64,000 nt of DNA from Nocardioides baculatus (GCF_016735675.1 NZ_JAERSG010000002.1:186001-250000), one strand, 5' to 3'. Numbered from the stretch's first letter, positions 49,653-58,627 are shown. Numbers and translations are program-made. The notes: a model not told the origin generated them from the sequence alone.

Positions 49653-50222
49653 ATGACTCGCATCATCGGGGGAACGGCTGGCGGTCGGCGTCTGGAGACG
49701 CCGCGCGGCCAGTCGACGCGACCCACCAGCGACCGGGTGCGCGAGGCGCTCTTCTCGGCGATCGAGGCGCGCACCGGCTCCCTCGACGGCCTCCGCTTCC
49801 TCGACCTCTACGCCGGGTCGGGCGCCGTCGGCCTCGAGGCCCGCTCCCGCGGCGCGGGGGTGGTCACGCTCGTCGAGCAGGACCGGCGTACGGCCGCCCT
49901 CATCACCCGCAACGCCGCCGCGCTCGGGTTCTCCCGCGCCCGCGTCATCTCCGCCTCGGTCGCGACCGTCCTCCAGTCGCCGCCCGCTGCGCCCTACGAC
50001 CTGGTCTTCTCCGACCCGCCCTACCCGACCCCCGACGAGGACGTCGACGCCGACCTCGCTGCGCTCGTCGCTCAGGGCTGGCTCGTCCCGGGTGCCCTCG
50101 TCGTCGTCGAACGGGCGACCAAGCGCACCCAGCTGACCTGGCCCGAGGGGATCGTCGAGGACCGCACGAAGCGCTACGGCGAGACCACGCTTTGGTACGG
50201 TCACGCCACCCCCGCCCCCTGA
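49653..50222 (+). CDS. rsmD: 16S rRNA (guanine966-N2)-methyltransferase
   Basis: 189 aa. MTRIIGGTAGGRRLETPRGQ and TRPTSDRVREALFSAIEART are the N-terminal signature, FLDLYAGSGAVGLEARSRGA is SAM motif I and LVFSDPPYPTPDEDVDADLA has the DPPY catalytic motif. It methylates G966 in the small subunit. It is 20 bp upstream of coaD, the usual pairing. Confidence 0.93.
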   Translation: MTRIIGGTAGGRRLETPRGQSTRPTSDRVREALFSAIEARTGSLDGLRFLDLYAGSGAVGLEARSRGAGVVTLVEQDRRTAALITRNAAALGFSRARVISASVATVLQSPPAAPYDLVFSDPPYPTPDEDVDADLAALVAQGWLVPGALVVVERATKRTQLTWPEGIVEDRTKRYGETTLWYGHATPAP

Positions 50223-50242
50223 TGGAGACCTGAAGGAGTGCC

Positions 50243-50728
50243 GTGCGCCGCGCTGTCTGCCCCGGGTCCTTCGACCCGGTGACCAATGGCCACCTCGACA
50301 TCGTCTCCCGGGCCGCCCGGCTCTTCGACGAGGTCGTGGTCGCCATCGGCACCAACATGTCCAAGAGCCGACTCTTCACGCCCGACGAGCGCATCGCGAT
50401 GCTCGAGGAGGCCACCGCCGGGATCGCCAACGTGCGCGTCGCGGGGTTCGAGGGCCTGATCGTCGACTTCTGCCGCGAGATCGACGCCGTCGCGATCGTC
50501 AAGGGGCTGCGCGGGTCCGGCGACTACGAGTACGAGCTGCCGATGGCCCAGATGAACTCGCACCTCACCGACGTCGAGACCGTCTTCCTCCCCGGCGCCG
50601 TCGGCAACGCGTTCGTGTCCTCCAGCCTGATCAAGGAGGTCGCGGCGCTCGGCGGCGACGTACGCGGGCTGGTCCCCGACGCCGTCCACGACCAGCTCGT
50701 GCGGCGGCTCGCCGAGCGCCGCGCTTGA
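50243..50728 (+). CDS. coaD: Phosphopantetheine adenylyltransferase
   Basis: 161 aa. AVCPGSFDPVTNGHLDIVSR contains the TxxH nucleotidyltransferase motif, VAIGTNMSKSRLFTPDERI follows and VKGLRGSGDYEYELPMAQMN is the second ATP motif. It converts phosphopantetheine to dephospho-CoA. Start GTG 50243, with AAGGAG upstream. Confidence 0.95.
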   Translation: MRRAVCPGSFDPVTNGHLDIVSRAARLFDEVVVAIGTNMSKSRLFTPDERIAMLEEATAGIANVRVAGFEGLIVDFCREIDAVAIVKGLRGSGDYEYELPMAQMNSHLTDVETVFLPGAVGNAFVSSSLIKEVAALGGDVRGLVPDAVHDQLVRRLAERRA

Positions 50729-50827
50729 CCGTCGCGTCCGCGCCCCACCCGTCACCCGTTTTGCCCCGTCACACGGCGACGGATACGATTCTCCGGTTGT
50801 GTCTGTGTCCAGAAACAGGAGTTCGTC

Positions 50828-51394
50828 TTGACCAGCCTGGACCCGAGGGCGCCGCTCGTGCTTGACACCCGCGAGCTCGGCCGCCGCCCGGGGTCCCAGC
50901 GTGAAGTCGAGCTCACGGTTCCGGCTCCGGCACAGCTTGGTATCGAAGTCCTCAGTGTCCCCGAGGGTGCGCCGGTCGAGCTCGACCTGCGCCTCGAGGC
51001 GGTCATGGAGGGAGTGCTGCTCACGGGCACGGCCACGGCCGATCTCGCGGGGGAGTGCGTACGCTGCCTGCAGCCCATCGTGGACGAGGTCCACGTGGAC
51101 CTGCAGGAGCTCTACGTCTACCCCGACCAGCACGACAAGGCCGCTGAGCACGACGACAGCGACCTCGACGATGAGACCAGCCGGCTCGAGGACGACCTGC
51201 TCGACCTCGAGCCCCTGCTGCGGGACGCGGTGGTGCTCGCACTGCCGTTCCAGCCGCTGTGCATGGACGATTGCCCGGGATTGTGCACCGAGTGTGGTGC
51301 GCGGCTCGCGGACGACCCGGACCACGCGCACGACGCGCCGATCGACCCGCGCTGGGCAGGGCTCCAGCAGCTCACGCAGGACCAGCAGGACTGA
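50828..51394 (+). CDS. yceD: DUF177/YceD family protein
   Basis: 188 aa from TTG 50828, with AGGAG 7 bp upstream. VLDTRELGRRPGSQREVELT, ECVRCLQPIVDEVHVDLQEL and CPGLCTECGARLADDPDHAH with three to four Cys fit the DUF177 family, which precedes rpmF in most bacteria and has been linked to 23S rRNA maturation. The middle (DDSDLDDETSRLEDDLLDLE) is acidic. It is followed by rpmF after 78 bp. Confidence 0.88.
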   Translation: MTSLDPRAPLVLDTRELGRRPGSQREVELTVPAPAQLGIEVLSVPEGAPVELDLRLEAVMEGVLLTGTATADLAGECVRCLQPIVDEVHVDLQELYVYPDQHDKAAEHDDSDLDDETSRLEDDLLDLEPLLRDAVVLALPFQPLCMDDCPGLCTECGARLADDPDHAHDAPIDPRWAGLQQLTQDQQD

Positions 51395-51472
51395 GACCCA
51401 GCCCGACCCAGACCGACCACTCGCCCGGGGCACCCCGGACGATGCACGCCAACTGATTCACAGGAGACCACC

Positions 51473-51658
51473 ATGGCTGTTCCGAAGCGGAAGATGTCGC
51501 GCAGCAACACGCGTCACCGCCGTTCGCAGTGGAAGGCCGTCGCGCCCTCCCTCGCGACGTGTGCCAACCCCGCCTGCGGCGCCAAGCACCTCCCGCACCG
51601 TGCGTGCGGCCAGTGCGGCCAGTACGGCGCCAAGGCCGACCGTCGCCAGGTCCTCTGA
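51473..51658 (+). CDS. rpmF: 50S ribosomal protein L32
   Basis: 61 aa. [20 protein letters not shown] is the L32 start. A C4 zinc site is formed by [21 protein letters not shown] strong SD (AGGAG) precedes the ATG. The stop TGA overlaps the CTG that appears to start rnc. Confidence 0.96.
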   Translation: MAVPKRKMSRSNTRHRRSQWKAVAPSLATCANPACGAKHLPHRACGQCGQYGAKADRRQVL

Positions 51659-52365
51659 CCACCGACGAGCTCCGCGCAGCGCTCGGTGATCCGGTCCTGG
51701 ATCCCGAGCTGCTGCAGCGTGCCCTGACGCACCGCTCGTTCGCCTACGAGAACGGGCAGATCCCGACCAACGAGCGCCTGGAGTTCCTGGGCGACTCGGT
51801 GCTCGGGATCGTGGTGACCGAGACGCTCTACCTCGCCCACCCGGACTACTCCGAGGGCCGGCTGGCCAAGCTGCGCGCCGCCGTGGTCAACGCCCGCGCG
51901 CTGGCCGACGTGGCCCGCGAGATCGAGCTCGGCCAGCACATCAAGCTCGGCCGCGGTGAGGAGACCACCGGCGGTCGCGATAAGGCCTCGATCCTCTCCG
52001 ACACCGTCGAGGCGGTGATCGGCGCGATCCACCTCAGCGGCGGCATGGACGAGGCCGCCAAGGTCATCCACCGGCTGTTCGACCCGGTGATGGAGGCCGC
52101 GGCCGGCATGGGCGCGGGCCTCGACTGGAAGACCTCCCTGCAGGAGCTCTCCGCGGCCCTCGGCCTGGGCGTGCCGGAGTACCTCATCGAGGACGACGGC
52201 CCCGACCACATGAAGACCTTCGTCGCGCGTGTCCGCGTCGGCGAGCTCGTCCTCGGCAACGGCAACGGCCGTTCGAAGAAGGAGGCCGAGCAGGGCGCCG
52301 CCGAGACGGCCTACAGCGAGATCCGGGCCTCCCACCCGGCGCCCGACGCCACTCCCGTCGACTGA
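51655..52365 (+). CDS. rnc: Ribonuclease III
   Basis: 236 aa from CTG 51655 ([20 protein letters not shown]). The RNase III signature is [15 protein letters not shown] with catalytic Glu and Asp, and the second site is [17 protein letters not shown]-terminal dsRNA-binding domain starts at [20 protein letters not shown] and ends with [20 protein letters not shown]. No ATG or GTG lies at the expected N-terminus. The CTG overlaps the rpmF stop (CTGA), which would couple the two; upstream in-frame GTGs (about 51603 and 51612) add unrelated Arg/Pro-rich residues. It cleaves double-stranded RNA in rRNA processing. Confidence 0.9.
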   Translation: MTTDELRAALGDPVLDPELLQRALTHRSFAYENGQIPTNERLEFLGDSVLGIVVTETLYLAHPDYSEGRLAKLRAAVVNARALADVAREIELGQHIKLGRGEETTGGRDKASILSDTVEAVIGAIHLSGGMDEAAKVIHRLFDPVMEAAAGMGAGLDWKTSLQELSAALGLGVPEYLIEDDGPDHMKTFVARVRVGELVLGNGNGRSKKEAEQGAAETAYSEIRASHPAPDATPVD

Positions 52366-52377
52366 TCCGGCTGAGCC

Positions 52378-53262
52378 GTGCCCGAGCTCCCGGAGGTCGA
52401 GGTCGTCCGCGCCGGCCTCGAGCGCCACGTCGTCGGCAGCACCATCGCGTCCGTCGAGGTGCTGCACCCCCGGCCCGTACGCCGTGACGTCCGCGGTCCG
52501 TCCGGCTTCGCCGCCGCCCTGGTCGGGCGCCGCATCGAGGCCGTCCGCCGGCGCGGCAAGTACTTCTGGTTGGCCCTCGCCCCCCTCGACGACCAGCAGG
52601 GCGGGGACGCCCTGCTCGGCCACCTCGGCATGAGCGGCCAGATGCTGCTCCACGAGCGCTCGTCGAGCGCCCCCGACGAGCGGCACCTGCGGGTCCGCTT
52701 CCTGCTGACCACCCCCGACGGGCGATCCCTCGAGATGCGCTTCGTCGACCAGCGGATGTTCGGCGGCCTCGCCGTCTCCGAGGGTGGCGCCGAGCTCCCG
52801 TCCGAGATCGCCCACATCGCCCGCGACCCGATCGACCCGGAGTTCGACGACGACGAGTTCGTCCGCCGCGCGCGCCGTCGTACGTCTGCGATCAAGCGGC
52901 TGCTGCTCGACCAGGGACTCATCTCCGGCGTCGGCAACATCTACGCCGACGAGGCGCTCTGGCGGGCCAGGCTGCACGGCGAGCGCCCCGGCGACCGGCT
53001 CACCGGTCCGGTGCTGCGCGAGCTGCTCGGCCACGTGCGCGCCGTCATGGGGGAGGCGCTCGCGCAGGGCGGCACGTCGTTCGACGCGCTCTACGTCAAC
53101 GTCAACGGCGAGTCCGGCTACTTCGACCGCTCGCTCGACGCCTACGGCCAGGAGGGTCGGCCGTGCCGCCGCTGCGGCACCCCGATCCGCCGGGTCGCCT
53201 TCATGAACCGCTCGTCGTTCTTCTGCCCGCGCTGCCAGCGGCCGCCCCACCGGAGGCGTTGA
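52378..53262 (+). CDS. mutM: Formamidopyrimidine-DNA glycosylase
   Basis: 294 aa from GTG 52378, giving the required N-terminal [10 protein letters not shown] (Pro2 nucleophile, Glu3). The H2TH region is [20 protein letters not shown] followed by [14 protein letters not shown], and the zinc finger is [10 protein letters not shown] with CPRCQ at the end. It excises 8-oxoguanine and other oxidised purines. It is 12 bp after rnc. Confidence 0.94.
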   Translation: MPELPEVEVVRAGLERHVVGSTIASVEVLHPRPVRRDVRGPSGFAAALVGRRIEAVRRRGKYFWLALAPLDDQQGGDALLGHLGMSGQMLLHERSSSAPDERHLRVRFLLTTPDGRSLEMRFVDQRMFGGLAVSEGGAELPSEIAHIARDPIDPEFDDDEFVRRARRRTSAIKRLLLDQGLISGVGNIYADEALWRARLHGERPGDRLTGPVLRELLGHVRAVMGEALAQGGTSFDALYVNVNGESGYFDRSLDAYGQEGRPCRRCGTPIRRVAFMNRSSFFCPRCQRPPHRRR

Positions 53263-53294
53263 CCGGACGGCACCGCGGTGGGACTCTTGGAGAC

Positions 53295-53310
53295 GGCCGG
53301 TTCGCCGGCC
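53295..53310 (+). terminator. Small UUCG-loop hairpin after mutM
   Basis: GGCCGG (53295-53300), loop TTCG, CCGGCC (53305-53310). A very stable tetraloop hairpin, 32 bp after the mutM stop, without a T-tract. It could end the rnc-mutM transcript. Confidence 0.45.
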
Positions 53311-53350
53311 GGAAGTCACCGGCAAGATCGATCGTCCCGAGAGGCTCCCC

Positions 53351-53554
53351 ATGGCCAAGGCGCTGTTGGGTCATGTGAACAGCGACGTGCGCACCACCGC
53401 CGTCCTCACCGTCGAGAACCGCCGGCTGCGGCGTCGGGTCGAGGACCTCGAGGCGCTGGTCCTGCGACTCCAGGCCGACAACGACCGGCTCGCGGCCGCC
53501 GACCGGGACGCCCGCGAGGCAGCTCGCGTGGCCGAGGACCTGCAGCTCGCCTGA
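53351..53554 (+). CDS. Small coiled-coil protein
   Basis: 67 aa, MAKALLGHVNSDVRTTAVLT then VENRRLRRRVEDLEALVLRL and ADNDRLAAADRDAREAARVA. The last 45 residues have a leucine/valine heptad pattern of one continuous coiled coil. There are no other features. ATG 53351 and good codon use support it as real. It resembles small coiled-coil proteins that occur near smc/mutM in related actinobacteria, but no function is known. Confidence 0.65.
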   Translation: MAKALLGHVNSDVRTTAVLTVENRRLRRRVEDLEALVLRLQADNDRLAAADRDAREAARVAEDLQLA

Positions 53555-53594
53555 TACCCACCTGCGCCGCGGGCATCCGCGGACGTAGGCTCCG

Positions 53595-54845
53595 GTGCTC
53601 GTGACCAGACTTGTCGAGACCGTCTTCCCGGCGCGCCTCGGCACGGGGTTCCGCTGGCTGATCGGCTCGTCCTGGGTGACCAACCTCGGCGACGGTGTGC
53701 TCATCGCAGCCGGCCCGCTCCTCATCGCCTCGCAGACCCGCAACCCGGTCCTCGTCTCCTCGGCGATGATCGCGCTGCAGACGCCGTGGCTGGTCTTCGG
53801 CCTCTTCGCCGGTGCCATTGCGGACCGGCTCGACCGCCGTCGCGTGATCATGGCCGCCAACCTGGTGCGCGGACTCGTGCTCGCGATGCTGTGCGGCGTG
53901 ATCGCGAGCGGTCACGTCAACATCGCGATCGTCCTGGCGGCGATGGTGGCGCTCGGCACGGCCGAGGTCTTCGTCGACGCGACGGCCGGGACGCTGACGC
54001 CCATGCTCGTCGACAAGGACGACCTGGGCCTGGCCAACTCGCGCCTGATGGCGGGGATGATCACCGGCAACCAGCTGGTCGGGCCGGCGCTCGGAGCGCT
54101 GCTGTTCTCCGTGGGGATGGTCTTCCCGTTCTCGGTCACCGTGCTCTGCATCGTGGTCGGCGTGCTGCTGGTCTCGCGGATCGGCACGCCCCCCGGCGGG
54201 GTCCGCGAGCAGGTGGACACGCACGTCCGGCAGGACATCGCCGACGGGCTGCGCTGGCTGGTGGGCAACCCGCCGGTGCGCACGCTCGCGATCATCATCG
54301 TGGTCTTCAACGTCACCTGGGCCGCGCCGTGGTCGGTCCTGGTGCTCTGGGCCCTCGAGCGCGTGGGGATCGACGAGGCCGGGTTCGGACTGCTCACCAC
54401 GGCGTCCGCGCTGGGCAGCCTGCTGGGCACGTTCTCGTACTCGCGGCTGGAGAAGCGCGTTCCGCTCGCCACGCTGATGCGGGCCGTGCTGCTGTGCGAG
54501 GTGCTCTTCCACCTCGCCATGGCACTCACCACGTCCGCCTGGGCGGCGTACCCGCTCATGTTCTTCTTCGGGGCGTACGCCTTCGTGTGGGGCACGCTCT
54601 CGTGGACCGTCCGGCAACGGGCGGTGCCCACGGAGCTGCAGGGCCGCGTCGGCTCGGTCTACATGATCTGCGTGATGGGCGGCATGCTCATCGGGTCCGT
54701 CCTCGGCGGGGTCATCGCGCGGGTGGGCGGCCTGACCGCGCCGTGGTGGTTCGCGTTCGTCGGGTCCGGCGTGACGCTGGCGCTGGTCTGGCGGTCGCTC
54801 GAGCAGATCGCCCACGCCGACGAGACGACCACTGCCGACGCCTGA
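53595..54845 (+). CDS. MFS transporter (EntS-like exporter family)
   Basis: 416 aa with about 12 hydrophobic segments. The first loop motif is GAIADRLDRRRVIMAANLVR (MFS motif A), and AEVFVDATAGTLTPMLVDKD with LANSRLMAGMITGNQLVGPA is characteristic of the MFS_3/EntS group of siderophore or drug exporters. The second half starts VRTLAIIIVVFNVTWAAPWS. The start is GTG 53595 or 53601; TAGGCT at 53586 suggests a leaderless transcript. The substrate is unknown. Confidence 0.85.
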   Translation: MLVTRLVETVFPARLGTGFRWLIGSSWVTNLGDGVLIAAGPLLIASQTRNPVLVSSAMIALQTPWLVFGLFAGAIADRLDRRRVIMAANLVRGLVLAMLCGVIASGHVNIAIVLAAMVALGTAEVFVDATAGTLTPMLVDKDDLGLANSRLMAGMITGNQLVGPALGALLFSVGMVFPFSVTVLCIVVGVLLVSRIGTPPGGVREQVDTHVRQDIADGLRWLVGNPPVRTLAIIIVVFNVTWAAPWSVLVLWALERVGIDEAGFGLLTTASALGSLLGTFSYSRLEKRVPLATLMRAVLLCEVLFHLAMALTTSAWAAYPLMFFFGAYAFVWGTLSWTVRQRAVPTELQGRVGSVYMICVMGGMLIGSVLGGVIARVGGLTAPWWFAFVGSGVTLALVWRSLEQIAHADETTTADA

Positions 54846-54885
54846 CCTCTCGGGCCGCTCGGGCGCCGGATGGTTCGATGGGTGG

Positions 54886-56247
54886 ATGGACTCCCTCGCC
54901 GAGCTCGTCGACACCCTGCCGGCCGGAGTGGTCGCGACCGACCCGGCCACGCTCGAGAACTACCGCTACGACTGGTCGCGCGACACCGGCGCCGGCACAC
55001 CCGTCGCGGTCGTGCGGGCCGAGGACGCGAGCCAGGTGCAGGCTGCGGTGCGGTGGGCAGCGGCGTACGGCATCCCGGTGGTGCCGCGCGGTGCCGGATC
55101 GGGCCTCTCGGGCGGGGCGAGCGCCGTCGACGGCGGCATCGTGCTGAGCCTCGAACGGATGCGCGCCATCGAGATCGACACCGACTGCCAGGTGGCCGTG
55201 GTCGAGCCCGGTGCCTTCAACGCCGAGGTGAAGGCGGCCTCGAAGGAGCACGGCCTCTGGTACCCGCCCGACCCGTCGTCCTTCGAGATCTGCTCGATCG
55301 GCGGCAATGTGGCCACCAACGCCGGCGGCCTGTGCTGCGTGAAGTACGGCGTGACGACCGACTACGTCCTCGGCCTGGACGTGGTCCTCGCCGACGGGAC
55401 GCTGATCACGCTCGGCGGCAAGCGCATCAAGGACGTGGCCGGGCTCTCGCTGGTCAAGCTGTTCGTGGGGTCCGAGGGGACGCTCGGCATCGTCACCCGC
55501 GCGATCCTCCGGCTGGTGCCGCAGCCCCTGCCGCCGGCGACGCTGGTGGCGTCCTTCGAGTCCGTGGTGGCCGCCGCGGAGGCCGTCGTCGCCGTACGCC
55601 GCACGCTGCGGCCGTCGATGATGGAGCTGATGGACCGCGCCACGATCAACGCGGTCGAGGACTTCGCGCCGCGCGGGCTCGACCGCACCGCCGGCGCCTT
55701 GCTGGTCGTGCAGTCCGATGCGCCGGGCGAGGCGAGGGCCGCGGAGATCGCCGTGGTCGAGGCCGCGTGCGAGGCAGCGGGCGCCACCGAGGTCGCGGTG
55801 ACCGACGACCCGGAGGAGGGCGAGATGTTCGTCGCCGCCCGTCGGGCCGCCTTCCCCGCGGTCGAGGCGCGCGGCGCCCTGCTCCTCGAGGACGTCGGCG
55901 CTGCGGTGCCGGTGCTGCCCGACCTGCTCGCAGCGGTGGAGGAGATCGCGCGCGTCCACGACGTCGAGATCCCGACCGTCGCCCATGCTGGCGACGGCAA
56001 CACCCACCCGATCATCGTCTACACCCCGGGCGACGCCGACTCCGAGCGGCGGGCCCGGGCGGCCTTCGACGACATCCTCCGGGCGGCGATCCGGCTCGGC
56101 GGGACGATCACCGGCGAGCACGGCGTCGGGCGGACCAAGAAGGCCGCGCTGCCCGACCAGCTCGGTGAGGACGTGATGGCGCTGACCCGGCGGATCAAGG
56201 ACGCCCTCGACCCGGCCGGCATCCTCAACCCGGGGGCGGTGCTCTGA
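54886..56247 (+). CDS. FAD-binding oxidoreductase, glycolate oxidase/D-lactate dehydrogenase type
   Basis: 453 aa, FAD-PCMH family. The FAD segment is VPRGAGSGLSGGASAVDGGI and PPDPSSFEICSIGGNVATNA. The C-terminal domain contains IPTVAHAGDGNTHPIIVYT and GTITGEHGVGRTKKAALPDQ, typical of GlcD and D-2-hydroxyacid dehydrogenases. It would oxidise glycolate or D-lactate. The downstream gene encodes an aminotransferase of the alanine-glyoxylate type, which suggests a glycolate to glyoxylate to glycine route. No glcE or glcF is adjacent, so it probably works as a single subunit. Confidence 0.88.
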   Translation: MDSLAELVDTLPAGVVATDPATLENYRYDWSRDTGAGTPVAVVRAEDASQVQAAVRWAAAYGIPVVPRGAGSGLSGGASAVDGGIVLSLERMRAIEIDTDCQVAVVEPGAFNAEVKAASKEHGLWYPPDPSSFEICSIGGNVATNAGGLCCVKYGVTTDYVLGLDVVLADGTLITLGGKRIKDVAGLSLVKLFVGSEGTLGIVTRAILRLVPQPLPPATLVASFESVVAAAEAVVAVRRTLRPSMMELMDRATINAVEDFAPRGLDRTAGALLVVQSDAPGEARAAEIAVVEAACEAAGATEVAVTDDPEEGEMFVAARRAAFPAVEARGALLLEDVGAAVPVLPDLLAAVEEIARVHDVEIPTVAHAGDGNTHPIIVYTPGDADSERRARAAFDDILRAAIRLGGTITGEHGVGRTKKAALPDQLGEDVMALTRRIKDALDPAGILNPGAVL

Positions 56248-56258
56248 CCCGCGCCGCA

Positions 56259-56306
56259 GGACGTCATACCGACGGAGCAGACGGTCGCCCCATCCGTATG
56301 ACGTCC
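56259..56306. terminator. Hairpin after the GlcD-like gene
   Basis: GGACGTCATAC (56259-56269) pairs perfectly with GTATGACGTCC (56296-56306); loop 26 nt with some inner pairing (CGGA/TCCG). It lies 11 bp after the stop. There is no T-tract. Confidence 0.5.
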
Positions 56307-56336
56307 CGGGTGGCTCGACACCGATCAGCGGTTGGC

Positions 56337-56342
56337 TAGGTT
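56337..56342 (+). promoter_or_regulatory. Leaderless-type -10 box (TAGGTT) before the aminotransferase gene
   Basis: TAGGTT, 7 bp, ATG 56350. With the hairpin upstream it indicates a separate transcript for the aminotransferase gene. Confidence 0.5.
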
Positions 56343-56349
56343 CGGACGC

Positions 56350-57444
56350 ATGATCCGCGAGCGCCACCTCTTCGGTCCCGGTCCCTCCAACCCCTACCCG
56401 GAGGCGACCCGGGCACTGGCCGAGCCACTGCTCGGTCACCTCGACCCGGAGTTCCTCCGGATCATGGACGAGACCTGCGACATGCTCCGCACGGTCTGGG
56501 GCACCGACAACTCCCGCACGCTGCCGCTGAGCGCCACCGGCTCGGCAGGCATGGAGGCGGCCTTCGTCAACACGGTCCACCCCGGTGACGTCGTGGTCGT
56601 CGCGGTCAACGGGCTCTTCGGCCAGCGGATGACCGACGTCGCCGCCCGCTGCGGCGCCGAGGTCGTCGCGGTCGAGCACGAGTGGGGCCAGCCCGTCGAC
56701 GTCGAGCGCGTCCTGGCCGCCCACGACTCGCCGGCGATCATCGCCGCGGTCCACGCCGAGACCTCGACCGGCGTCCGCTCCGACATCGCCGCGCTCGGTG
56801 CCGGCAAGGGCGATGCCCTGCTGGTCACCGACGCCGTCACCTCCATCGCCGGCATCGAGCTGCGCGCCGACGACTGGGGCATCGACGTCGGCTACGCCGG
56901 CACCCAGAAGTGCCTCGGCGTCGCGCCCGGCCTTGCGCCCTTCACGATCAACGACCGCGCCTTCGAGCGGCGCGTCGAGAAGCCGCGCTCGTGGTACCTC
57001 GACCTCGGCATGCTCGGCGGCTACGTCGGTGAGGCGGCCAGCAAGGGCGGCCAGCGGACCTACCACCACACGGCACCCACCGCGATGGTCGCGAGCCTCC
57101 ACGCCGGCCTCACCCGGATCCTCGACGAGGGCCTCGACGCCGTGTGGGCGCGCCACCAGGCCGCCGGTGACGCGCTGCAGGCCGGCCTCGAGGAGATGGG
57201 TCTCGAGCTCTTCGCTGCTGAGGGCAGCCGGCTCCCCGAGCTGACCACCGTCAAGGTGCCCGAGGGCGTCGACTCGGCCGCGGTGCGACGCGAGCTGCTG
57301 GAGACCTACGGCCTCGAGATCGGCGCGGGCGCCGGGGCGTACGCCGCCACGGTGTGGCGCATCGGGCTGATGGGCCGCAATGCCCGTCCCGATGCGGTAC
57401 TGCTCGTCCTGTCCGCGCTGAAGGACGTGCTCGGACGTGGCTGA
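56350..57444 (+). CDS. Alanine--glyoxylate / serine--pyruvate aminotransferase family protein
   Basis: 364 aa class V PLP enzyme. LFGPGPSNPYPEATRALAEP is the typical start, LPLSATGSAGMEAAFVNTVH binds PLP phosphate, VTDAVTSIAGIELRADDWGI contains the ring Asp, and YAGTQKCLGVAPGLAPFTIN has the Schiff-base Lys. It converts glyoxylate to glycine using alanine or serine. Pairing with the FAD oxidase upstream fits glyoxylate detoxification. It overlaps the GNAT gene by 8 bp. Confidence 0.9.
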   Translation: MIRERHLFGPGPSNPYPEATRALAEPLLGHLDPEFLRIMDETCDMLRTVWGTDNSRTLPLSATGSAGMEAAFVNTVHPGDVVVVAVNGLFGQRMTDVAARCGAEVVAVEHEWGQPVDVERVLAAHDSPAIIAAVHAETSTGVRSDIAALGAGKGDALLVTDAVTSIAGIELRADDWGIDVGYAGTQKCLGVAPGLAPFTINDRAFERRVEKPRSWYLDLGMLGGYVGEAASKGGQRTYHHTAPTAMVASLHAGLTRILDEGLDAVWARHQAAGDALQAGLEEMGLELFAAEGSRLPELTTVKVPEGVDSAAVRRELLETYGLEIGAGAGAYAATVWRIGLMGRNARPDAVLLVLSALKDVLGRG

Positions 57445-57907
57445 GCTGTCACTGCGGCCGATGTCGCAGGAGGAGTACGTCGTGTGGCGTGAGCGCTCGG
57501 AGCGCGGCTACGCCGCGGACATCGCGGTCTCGCGGGACCTCGACCCGGCCGCCGCCGAGGCAGCCTCGCGCGGGGAGTTCGCCGAGCTGCTCCCCGACGG
57601 TCTCACCAGCCCGGGCATGCACCTGTTCACCGCCGTCGTCGGCGACGAGACGGTCGGCATCGGCTGGTTCGAGCTGCGCCAGCGCGCGTCCGGGACCTCG
57701 GCCTGGATCTACGACATCCGCCTCGACGGCGACCGACGCGGGCAGGGTCTGGGGCGCGCCCTGCTCGAGGCGCTCCACGACGCCGCGCGGGACCTCGGCG
57801 CGACGACGATGACGCTCAACGTCTTCGGTGACAACCCGACCGCGATCCGGCTCTACGAGACCTCCGGCTACACCGTCACCGCGCAGCAGATGAAGCGCAC
57901 CCTCTGA
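57437..57907 (+). CDS. GNAT family N-acetyltransferase
   Basis: 156 aa from GTG 57437. AWIYDIRLDGDRRGQGLGRALLEALHDAA contains the acetyl-CoA loop (R-x-x-G-x-G/A), and TMTLNVFGDNPTAIRLYETSGYTVTAQQM is the second half. Substrate unknown. It overlaps the aminotransferase gene by 8 bp and ends one base before the convergent secreted-protein gene. Confidence 0.88.
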   Translation: MAELSLRPMSQEEYVVWRERSERGYAADIAVSRDLDPAAAEAASRGEFAELLPDGLTSPGMHLFTAVVGDETVGIGWFELRQRASGTSAWIYDIRLDGDRRGQGLGRALLEALHDAARDLGATTMTLNVFGDNPTAIRLYETSGYTVTAQQMKRTL

Positions 57908-57908
57908 C

Positions 57909-58562
57909 TCAGCCCAGACGAGCGACCGCGGCGTCCCCCAGCGCGAGGACCTGCGACCGCGGCGGCCGGATGTCGGTGAAGCTGACGTCGAGCACCGTCA
58001 CGGTCCGCCCGACGCGTACGGCGAGCACGCGACGCCAGTCGGCGAGACCGCGCTGCAGCCAGCAGATCAGCATTCCCGCCGACTCGTCGCCCACCCGCGG
58101 CGGCAGCCACGCCCGGTTCTTGAGGAGGACGTCGCCGCCCTCCCCGTCGTCGGTGGCGACGTTGCCGACGCAGTGCTTGCTGAAGAACCGGTAGCGCTGG
58201 ACCAGTGCGCCAGCCTCGGCCACCGTGCGGAACCGGACGACGTTCTGGTCGATGAGCGACACCGACCGTCGCCGTACGCCAGGGGAGACGCTGCCGAAGA
58301 TCCGGCTGCTGCCGCGCACCGCCTGGCCCTGGTCCTCGCAGCGGCGGGGCGCGAAGACGGGGGAGCGCTGCGTGATGCGGCTCGGCTCGCGCATGTCGGG
58401 GTAGACCGCCACGTAGTCGGACACCGTGAGCAGGTGGTCCCGCGTGACCGGCGCGGGCGCGGCCGACGCAGGCGCCGGGACGAGGAGGCCGGCGAGGAGG
58501 ACCGTGACGAGGGCGCTGAGGGCGGCCGGCGGCGAGGCGGGTGACGAGGGGGTGCGGCGCAT
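57909..58562 (-). CDS. Secreted protein of unknown function
   Basis: 217 aa. A signal peptide (LSALVTVLLAGLLVPAPASA, cut near AAPAP, residue about 37) precedes a mature domain with three or four Cys (RRCEDQGQA, KHCVGNVAT, LICWLQRG). The order (SLIDQNVVRFRTVAEAGALV, RYRFFSKHCVG, a strand-rich end VLAVRVGRTVTVLDVSF) resembles the extracellular sensor domains of PknH type, but this is only a pattern. It is divergent from smc. Confidence 0.7.
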   Translation of the reverse strand: MRRTPSSPASPPAALSALVTVLLAGLLVPAPASAAPAPVTRDHLLTVSDYVAVYPDMREPSRITQRSPVFAPRRCEDQGQAVRGSSRIFGSVSPGVRRRSVSLIDQNVVRFRTVAEAGALVQRYRFFSKHCVGNVATDDGEGGDVLLKNRAWLPPRVGDESAGMLICWLQRGLADWRRVLAVRVGRTVTVLDVSFTDIRPPRSQVLALGDAAVARLG

Positions 58563-58621
58563 GCTCCAGCATGGCGGCGGGGCACGCCCACGCGCAACGC
58601 CTCCACCCGGCGCCGGTGTCG

Positions 58622-58627
58622 TAGGGT
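58622..58627 (+). promoter_or_regulatory. Putative -10 box (TAGGGT) upstream of smc
   Basis: TAGGGT lies 59 bp before the TTG start of smc in the gap to the divergent gene. It would give a leader of about 50 nt that includes the GAGGAG ribosome binding site at 58675. Confidence 0.4.
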
